NCBI GenBank assembly: GCA_018882825.1
Contig: VERC01000104.1
Location: forward strand, 1-8,051
Length of the DNA: 8,051 bases
Origin: Acidimicrobiia bacterium
GTDB taxonomy: Bacteria; Actinomycetota; Acidimicrobiia; Acidimicrobiales; Acidimicrobilacustridaceae
Direction of reading: 5' to 3'
Numbering within the stretch: position 1 is the stretch's first letter; each line of letters begins with the position of its first letter. The position numbers were made by a program, and so were the translations under genes. The notes beneath the pieces are model-generated. The model worked only from the letters and a program-made list of their open reading frames with translations. It had not been told where the DNA came from and searched no databases. Shown here piece by piece: positions 1 to 5,220 of this stretch.

Positions 1-224
1 CCGTGGGACCCACCCCGCTGCGCGCCCCCGAGGCCGAGGCGTTCGCCGCCGGTGCCATCGACTGGACCGGCGGCCGGGGTGTCGATGCCTCGATCACCGG
101 TCGCTTCGCCGAACTGGTCACCGCGGCGGCCCGACCGATCACCGACCACCGCTCCACCCGCGACTACCGACTGCACGCGGTCGGGGTCATGGCCGGACGG
201 GCTCTGCGGAGGATGTTCCCGTGA
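1..224 (+). CDS. Xanthine dehydrogenase-type FAD-binding subunit, C-terminal end (5' truncated by window)
   Basis: This is the last 73 complete codons of a gene that begins outside the window. In three-subunit molybdenum hydroxylases this subunit carries the FAD that passes electrons from the 2Fe-2S clusters to NAD+ or another acceptor in the cytoplasm. The visible part matches the C-terminal domain of the CO-dehydrogenase/xanthine-dehydrogenase flavoprotein family: a GPTPLRAPEAE stretch, then an alpha-helical end with PITDHRSTRDYR and VMAGRALRRMF, the usual 'P..D.R.s..YR...a..l..RAL' signature. The FAD-binding domain itself is not visible. The GTG at position 3 is an internal Val codon, not a start, because this domain is never free-standing. 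The stop overlaps the next gene's start (GTGA, 221-224). The gene order FAD, Fe-S, Mo is normal for such operons. The identification rests on a short fragment plus strong context. Confidence 0.87.
   Translation, partial: VGPTPLRAPEAEAFAAGAIDWTGGRGVDASITGRFAELVTAAARPITDHRSTRDYRLHAVGVMAGRALRRMFP
208..212 (+). promoter_or_regulatory. Ribosome binding site for the 2Fe-2S subunit gene
   Basis: A GGAGG core lies 8 bases before the GTG at 221, inside the end of the FAD subunit gene. It supports the GTG start, which has no competing in-frame start close to this motif, and fits translation coupled to the upstream gene through the GTGA overlap. Confidence 0.7.
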
Positions 225-715
225 CCGAATCGATCACCTATTCACTCGACGTGAACGGCGGCGAGCTCGTCGTGGTCGACGGCCACCTCGGTGAGTCGCT
301 GCTCTATGTGTTGCGCGAGCGGCTGGGACTGGCCGGCGCCAAGAACGCGTGTGAGCAGGGCGAGTGCGGTTCGTGCTCGGTGCTGCTCGACGGTGAACTG
401 GTGTGCTCGTGTCTGGTCATGGCCGCCGCCGCCACCGGATGCGCCATCACCACCATCGAGGGGCTGACTCCCGACGGCGCGCTCAGCGACGTGCAACAGG
501 CGTTCATCGACGCCGGTGCCGTGCAGTGCGGGTTCTGCACCCCGGGCCTCATCGTGGCCGTGCACGACATGTTGGAGCGCGACGACTCGACGGTCGAGGT
601 CGAGATCCGTGAACGTCTGGCCGGGAACCTGTGTCGTTGCACCGGCTACGGGCGCATTCTCGAGGCCGTCAACCTGGTGGCCTCTCGACGAGCGGAGGCC
701 ACCGATGGCCACTGA
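221..715 (+). CDS. pucE: Xanthine dehydrogenase-type 2Fe-2S subunit
   Basis: This 164-residue small subunit relays electrons from the molybdenum centre to FAD through two 2Fe-2S clusters. The N-terminal ferredoxin-like domain holds Cys44, Cys49, Cys52 and Cys64 (the canonical C-x4-C-x2-C-x11-C). The C-terminal four-helix domain holds Cys103 and Cys106 (QCGFCTPG) and Cys138 and Cys140 (NLCRCTGY), the C-x2-C-x31-C-x-C set. All eight ligands are present and the length is normal for the family (about 150-175). The GTG start is supported by GGAGG at 208-212. The gene overlaps the FAD gene by 4 bp and the catalytic subunit gene by 11 bp. The symbol follows Bacillus nomenclature; the same subunit is called XdhC in E. 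coli. The family assignment is secure. The substrate (xanthine/hypoxanthine or another heterocycle) depends on the catalytic subunit and is not settled by this protein. Confidence 0.95.
   Translation: MTESITYSLDVNGGELVVVDGHLGESLLYVLRERLGLAGAKNACEQGECGSCSVLLDGELVCSCLVMAAAATGCAITTIEGLTPDGALSDVQQAFIDAGAVQCGFCTPGLIVAVHDMLERDDSTVEVEIRERLAGNLCRCTGYGRILEAVNLVASRRAEATDGH
694..698 (+). promoter_or_regulatory. Ribosome binding site fixing the start of the molybdopterin subunit
   Basis: A GGAGG lies 6 bases before the ATG at 705. The reading frame stays open upstream to 516, but that extension is a shadow of the 2Fe-2S gene. This motif, together with the family-typical N-terminus that follows, selects ATG 705. 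Confidence 0.72.
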
Positions 716-2993
716 CACCCGAACCGTCGACCGGACCACGAAGGCCCCCGGCATCGGCGTCTCCGCCTCCCGACCCGACGGTGTACCGAAGGTGATGGGC
801 AAGTTCGCCTTCTCGTCGGACCTGTGGGACGAGGACATGCTGTGGGGCGCCACTCTGCGCTCTCCACACGCGTCGGCCCGCATCATCGGCATCGACATCT
901 CCGCTGCATTGGCCGTGCCCGGTGTGGCCGCCGTGCTCACGGCCGACGATGTGCCCGGGTCCGGCCTGTTCGGACTCGACGAACCCGACCAACCGGTACT
1001 GGCCTCGGACGTGGTCCGGTACATGGGCGAACCGGTGGCCCTCGTCGCCGCCGATCATCCCGATACCGCTCGACGGGCCGCCGACCTCATCGTCGTCACC
1101 TACGAGACGATGGAACCGTTGGTCGACGCCGCGCTGGCTCCCGATGCGCCGCCCATGCACCCCGATGGGAACGTCGTGCGTCACCTGGTGATCCGCCACG
1201 GCGACATCGACGCCGTCGGCGAGGTGCAGGTGGAGGGCACCTACGAGGTCGGTATGCAGGACCAGGCGTTCCTCGGTCCCGAATCGGGTCTGGCCCGACC
1301 GGTCGAGGGCGGCGTCGAACTGCTGGTGTCGACCCAGTTCCTGCACAGCGATCACCAGCAGGTGGCCGCCTGTCTCGGTCTCGATCCCGAGCGCGTGCAC
1401 CTGGTGCTGTCCGGGGTCGGCGGCGCGTTCGGTGGACGCGAGGACGTGAGCCTCCACATCCACCTCTGCATGCTGGCGCTGCACACGGGCCGACCGGTGA
1501 AGATGGTGTACTCGCGTTCCGAGTCGTTCTTCGGTCATGTGCATCGTCACCCGGCGCGCATGTGGTACCGACATCACGCCGATCGCGACGGTCGACTGGT
1601 GAAGGTGGAGGTGAAGTTGCTGTTCGACGGCGGTGCCTACCGTTCGTCGTCAGCCGCCGTCATCGCCAATGCCGCCTGCTTCGCCGCCGGCCCGTACCGG
1701 GTGCCCAACGCACTCGTCGACGGCATCGTGGTGCGCACCAACAACCCGTCCTGCGGCGCCATGCGCGGCTTCGGTGCAGTGCAGACATGCTTCGCCCACG
1801 AAGCGCAGATGGACAAATTGGCCGACGCGTTGGGGCTCGACCCCATCGAGGTACGTCTTCGCAACGTCCTGCGCACCGGCGACACCCTGATCACCGGTCA
1901 GGTGCTCACCGGCGCCGCTCCCGTCGAGGAGGTGCTGACGTCACTGGCCGCCCTCCCCCTGCCCGACGCGCCGCCCAGCATCGACGATCCCCGGGAACTG
2001 CCCGGTGGCACAGGCCGCACCACCGACCATGTCGATGTGCGCCGGGGCGTGGGTTACGCGCTCGGCTTCAAGAACCTCTGCTTCTCCGAGGGCTTCGACG
2101 ACTACTCCACGGCGCGGGTCCGCGTGGAGGCCGGTGTCGCCACCGTCACCTGCGCCTGTGCCGAGGTCGGTCAGGGCTTCGTGACGCTGGCCCAACAGAT
2201 CACCCGCGAGGTGCTCGGTGTCGACGAGGTGGTGTTGGCCCCGGCCGACACCCGCATCGGTTCGGCGGGGTCCACCTCGGCCAGTCGTCAGACGTGGATG
2301 TCGGGTGGCGCGGTGCAGGCCGCGGCCCGGTCGGTGCGTGACGCCCTGTGCGCGCGCGTGGCCGAGGCCAACGGTCTGGCGCTCGACGAGATCGGATTCG
2401 TCGACGGACACGTGCGGTCCCTCGACGGTCGCATCGACCTCTCCATCACCGATCTCACCTCGATCGACGCCGTGGAGGAGGAAGTCGAGTTCCACCACGC
2501 ACCGACCATGCCCCTCGACGAGAACGGGCAGGGCGACGCCCATCTGTCGTTCTCGTTCTCCGCTCATCGGGCCGTCACCGACGTCGATCCCGAACTGGGT
2601 CTGATCCGTCTCGTCGAACTGGCCACCTCCCAGGAAGTCGGACGCATCCTCAACCCGCTGCAACTCACCGGTCAGCTCGAGGGAGGCGCGGCCCAGGGCG
2701 TGGGGCTGGCGCTCATGGAGGAGATCGTCGTCGACGACGGACTGGTGCGGAACCCGTCTTTCACCGACTACCTCATCCCCACCATGGCCGACCTGCCGAC
2801 CCTGCGCATCGCCGCCATCATCGAGGAACCCGAACCGGGCGCACCGTTCGGGGCCAAAGGGGTCGGCGAGTCGCCCACCATCTCCTCGACGCCCGCAGTG
2901 GTGGCCGCCGTGCGCGCCGCCACCGGGATCGCCATCGATCGCGTGCCGATCCGGCCCGAGCACATCGCCCTCGACGGGCCCGTGCCCCGATGA
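705..2993 (+). CDS. pucD: Xanthine dehydrogenase-type molybdopterin-binding catalytic subunit
   Basis: This 762-residue large subunit carries the molybdopterin cofactor and hydroxylates an electron-poor ring carbon using water. An a/b 'hammerhead' domain (about residues 28-142, beginning after GIGVSASRPDG) is followed by the two molybdopterin-binding lobes. Visible active-site motifs are Gln211 in VSTQ, GGAFGGRED with Glu246, AMRGFGAVQ with Arg354, the GQG loop at 489-491, GSTSASRQ (522-529), and GAKGVGE with the catalytic base Glu722. Glu246 and Arg354 sit where bovine xanthine oxidase has the purine-orienting Glu802 and Arg880, which favours a purine-type substrate. The length matches E. 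coli XdhA and Bacillus PucD (about 750). The start at 705 follows an RBS; the longer frame from 516 would read through the Fe-S gene. The gene overlaps the next by ATGA (2990-2993). The same subunit is named XdhA in E. coli. The family is near certain; the substrate is inferred. Confidence 0.94.
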   Translation: MATDTRTVDRTTKAPGIGVSASRPDGVPKVMGKFAFSSDLWDEDMLWGATLRSPHASARIIGIDISAALAVPGVAAVLTADDVPGSGLFGLDEPDQPVLASDVVRYMGEPVALVAADHPDTARRAADLIVVTYETMEPLVDAALAPDAPPMHPDGNVVRHLVIRHGDIDAVGEVQVEGTYEVGMQDQAFLGPESGLARPVEGGVELLVSTQFLHSDHQQVAACLGLDPERVHLVLSGVGGAFGGREDVSLHIHLCMLALHTGRPVKMVYSRSESFFGHVHRHPARMWYRHHADRDGRLVKVEVKLLFDGGAYRSSSAAVIANAACFAAGPYRVPNALVDGIVVRTNNPSCGAMRGFGAVQTCFAHEAQMDKLADALGLDPIEVRLRNVLRTGDTLITGQVLTGAAPVEEVLTSLAALPLPDAPPSIDDPRELPGGTGRTTDHVDVRRGVGYALGFKNLCFSEGFDDYSTARVRVEAGVATVTCACAEVGQGFVTLAQQITREVLGVDEVVLAPADTRIGSAGSTSASRQTWMSGGAVQAAARSVRDALCARVAEANGLALDEIGFVDGHVRSLDGRIDLSITDLTSIDAVEEEVEFHHAPTMPLDENGQGDAHLSFSFSAHRAVTDVDPELGLIRLVELATSQEVGRILNPLQLTGQLEGGAAQGVGLALMEEIVVDDGLVRNPSFTDYLIPTMADLPTLRIAAIIEEPEPGAPFGAKGVGESPTISSTPAVVAAVRAATGIAIDRVPIRPEHIALDGPVPR

Positions 2994-4264
2994 CCACCGT
3001 CGTGCCCCATGCCGTCGACGGCGCCCGTCTGCGAGGGCGACTCGACGAACTGGCTGCGGTGGGCGACACCGGTGACGGCGGCGTGTGCCGTCTGGCGCTG
3101 ACCGAGGCCGACGGCGCCGGTCGCGATCTCGTGGTCACATGGATGCGCGATCTCGGACTGCGCGTCGACATCGACGGGATCGGCAACGTGATCGGCACGT
3201 GGCCGGCCGATGCCACCGGGCCGGCGGTGATGACCGGTTCGCACATCGACACCGTGCGCACCGGAGGCCGGTTCGACGGCAACTACGGCGTGCTGGCCGG
3301 ACTCGAGGTCATCGAGACGGTGATCGAGTCGGGCTTCGTGCCCGCTCGTCCCCTCGCCGTCGGGTTCTTCACCAACGAGGAGGGCGCTCGTTTCGCGCCC
3401 GACATGCTCGGCAGCCTCGTCTACGTCGGCGGTCTTCCCCTGGAGGAGGCACTCGACACGGTGGCCATCGACGGCGCGGTGCTCGGTGACGAACTCGAGC
3501 GCATCGGCTACCGCGGACCGCTGCCCTGTCCGGCGTCACCGCCGGCCGCCTTCGTCGAACTGCACGTCGAGCAGGGGCCGATTCTCGAGGCCGAGTGCAT
3601 CACCATCGGCGCCGTCACCAGTGTGCAAGGGATCCTGTGGTTCGAACTCACCATCGTCGGCCAGTCCAACCACGCCGGCACCACACCGATGCGGTTGCGG
3701 CGCGACCCGGCGCTGGCCGCGGCCGAGATCGCGGTGACGGCGCGGTCCATCGCCCGCGACCTGGGCGGCGATCAGGTGGCCACCGTCGGCCGGATCGATC
3801 TCCATCCCAACCTCGTGAACGTGATCCCGGCCCGGGCCACCCTCACCGTCGACCTGCGCAACACCGATCCGGTGGAGTTGGCTCGAGCCGAGCGGATGCT
3901 GTTCGACGCCGTCGAACGTATCGCCGCCGCCGAGAGCGTGACGATCGAGCACCGCACGCTGGCGCGGTTCGAGCCGGTGGTGTTCGACGAGACCGTGATC
4001 GGACTGGTGGTCGACGCCGCCGAACGGCGGAACCTCCCGGTGCGACGCCTGCCCTCGGGGGCCGGTCATGACGCACAGATGCTGGCCCGGGTGTGCCCGT
4101 CGGCGATGATCTTCGTGCCCAGCGTGGGTGGTGTGAGCCACAACCCCACCGAGTTCACCGACGCCGACGACCTGCAGGCCGGCGCCGACGTGCTGCTCGA
4201 CGTGATGCTGCGCCTGGCCGACGGGCCGATCGATCGTCCGACCGATGGCGGAGTCCACCAATGA
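2990..4264 (+). CDS. M20-family Zn-dependent amidase, hydantoinase/carbamoylase type (allantoate amidohydrolase or N-carbamoyl-L-amino acid hydrolase)
   Basis: This 424-residue binuclear metallo-amidase would hydrolyse a carbamoyl or ureido amide, releasing ammonia and CO2. The M20 ligands are all present: His85 (GSHIDTV), bridging Asp96 (GRFDG), Glu130-Glu131 (NEEGARF; catalytic base plus ligand), His192 (ELHVEQGP) and His384 (SHNPTE). The lid/dimerisation domain contains NHAGTTPM (227-234), and NVIP (277-280), DLRNTD (288-293) and SGAGHDAQ (356-363) supply the substrate-carboxylate and transition-state residues. The length is typical (about 410-430). ATG 2990 overlaps the preceding stop; no strong Shine-Dalgarno is seen, so coupling is likely. 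Members include allantoate amidohydrolase (AllC), L-carbamoylase and bacterial beta-ureidopropionase, which cannot be separated by eye. A xanthine dehydrogenase upstream favours allantoate or another ureido acid; the D-carbamoylase downstream favours an N-carbamoyl amino acid. No defect is seen. Confidence 0.9.
   Translation: MTTVVPHAVDGARLRGRLDELAAVGDTGDGGVCRLALTEADGAGRDLVVTWMRDLGLRVDIDGIGNVIGTWPADATGPAVMTGSHIDTVRTGGRFDGNYGVLAGLEVIETVIESGFVPARPLAVGFFTNEEGARFAPDMLGSLVYVGGLPLEEALDTVAIDGAVLGDELERIGYRGPLPCPASPPAAFVELHVEQGPILEAECITIGAVTSVQGILWFELTIVGQSNHAGTTPMRLRRDPALAAAEIAVTARSIARDLGGDQVATVGRIDLHPNLVNVIPARATLTVDLRNTDPVELARAERMLFDAVERIAAAESVTIEHRTLARFEPVVFDETVIGLVVDAAERRNLPVRRLPSGAGHDAQMLARVCPSAMIFVPSVGGVSHNPTEFTDADDLQAGADVLLDVMLRLADGPIDRPTDGGVHQ
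4250..4253 (+). promoter_or_regulatory. Ribosome binding site for the D-carbamoylase gene
   Basis: A GGAG core (within GGCGGAG) lies 7 bases before ATG 4261, inside the 3' end of the M20 amidase gene. It supports this start over upstream in-frame codons, which lie in shadow sequence. Confidence 0.55.
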
Positions 4265-5220
4265 CTCGTCCGCTCACCATCGCCGGGGCCCAACTGGGAC
4301 CGATCGAACTCGGACATTCGCGCGCCGAGGTGGTGGAACGACTGCTGGTGCTGCTGCGCGACGCGGCCGGTCGCGGCGCCGAACTGGTGGTGTTCCCCGA
4401 ACTGGCGCTGACCACCTTCTTCCCCCGATGGTGGTTCGAGGACCAGCGCGACATCGACGCCTTCTTCGAACGGTCCATGCCCGGGCCGGACACCGCCCCG
4501 CTGTTCGACGAGGCGCGACGTCTCGGCGTCGGCTTCTCGCTGGGCTACGCCGAACTGGCCACCGACGACGACGGCACCGACCGGCACTTCAACACCACGA
4601 TCCTCGTCGAACGCGACGGATCGGTCGTGACCCGCTACCGCAAGGTGCACCTCCCCGGTCACGAGGAGCACGAGCCGTGGCGCGCCTTCCAGCACCTCGA
4701 GCGCGGCTACTTCGAACCCGGCCCCGAGGGGTTCCATGCCCATCGCGCCTTCGGCGGAGTGGTGGGACTGGCCACGTGCAACGACCGCCGCTGGCCCGAG
4801 ACCTACCGGGTGCTGTCACTGCAGGGCGCCGAACTGGTGCTCATCGGCTACAACACGCCGATCCACTACCCGCCCGATCCGTCCCAGGATCGACTGGCCG
4901 GATTCCACAACGAACTGGTCATGGCCGCCGGCGCCTACCAGAACGGCATGTGGGTGGTCGGCGTGGCCAAGGCCGGGGCCGAGGCGGGCTGCGACCTGTT
5001 GGGCGAGAGTCGGATCATCGCCCCGTCGGGCGAGACGGTGGCGCTGTCGACCTCCGTGGGTGACGAGGTGATCGTCGCCGAGTGCGACCTCGACCTGTGC
5101 GCCAACTACAAGGACACGCTGTTCGACTTCGATCGCTATCGCATGATCGAGCACTACGGCGCCATCACCGCGCAGCGGGGCCCGATTCCGCCGACGAACG
5201 ACGAGGGAGGTCCACGATGA
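4261..5220 (+). CDS. Nitrilase-superfamily N-carbamoyl-D-amino acid amidohydrolase (D-carbamoylase-like)
   Basis: This 319-residue cytoplasmic C-N hydrolase would split an N-carbamoyl amino acid into amino acid, CO2 and ammonia. The nitrilase triad is visible as Glu47 (FPELALTTFFPRW), Lys128 (YRKVHLPGH) and Cys173 (TCNDRRWPE), each one residue on from the Agrobacterium D-carbamoylase triad. Features special to D-carbamoylase are also present: FFPRW after the Glu, GYAEL (95-99), FQHLERGYFEPG (143-154), the Arg pair in DRRWPE that binds the substrate carboxylate, and His130, His145 and His216 at the positions of functionally important histidines of that enzyme. The family length is about 304; the extra residues are mostly a C-terminal tail ending in PPTNDEGGPR. 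ATG 4261 follows an RBS, and both ends overlap neighbours by ATGA. Alternatives are beta-ureidopropionase or N-carbamoylputrescine amidase, but the shared motifs fit D-carbamoylase better. The natural substrate is unproven. Confidence 0.88.
   Translation: MTRPLTIAGAQLGPIELGHSRAEVVERLLVLLRDAAGRGAELVVFPELALTTFFPRWWFEDQRDIDAFFERSMPGPDTAPLFDEARRLGVGFSLGYAELATDDDGTDRHFNTTILVERDGSVVTRYRKVHLPGHEEHEPWRAFQHLERGYFEPGPEGFHAHRAFGGVVGLATCNDRRWPETYRVLSLQGAELVLIGYNTPIHYPPDPSQDRLAGFHNELVMAAGAYQNGMWVVGVAKAGAEAGCDLLGESRIIAPSGETVALSTSVGDEVIVAECDLDLCANYKDTLFDFDRYRMIEHYGAITAQRGPIPPTNDEGGPR
5205..5210 (+). promoter_or_regulatory. Ribosome binding site for the fused Fe-S/Mo hydroxylase gene
   Basis: GGGAGG lies 6 bases before ATG 5217 and is the strongest Shine-Dalgarno sequence in the window. 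It fixes the start: the frame is open upstream to 5082, but that part is shadow sequence of the D-carbamoylase gene. Confidence 0.75.

Noticed and set aside
3..224. A free-standing 73-residue protein starting at GTG 3
   Set aside because: The sequence is the C-terminal domain of a flavoprotein subunit and its frame is open to the window edge, so it is a truncated larger gene.
516..704. N-terminal extension of the molybdopterin subunit frame
   Set aside because: The extension overlaps the conserved Cys region of the 2Fe-2S gene in another frame, reads as Ser/Arg/Trp-rich nonsense, and a good RBS precedes ATG 705.
669..1577. 302-codon minus-strand open frame opposite the catalytic subunit
   Set aside because: Same low-complexity shadow composition, with no motif, while the plus strand has a complete, conserved enzyme.
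824..2341. 505-codon plus-strand open frame, very Arg-rich
   Set aside because: Out-of-frame reading of the molybdopterin subunit gene; the extreme arginine content is what a shifted frame of GC-rich coding DNA gives.
1941..2963. 340-codon minus-strand open frame
   Set aside because: Shadow of the molybdopterin subunit; no recognisable domain or plausible ribosome site.
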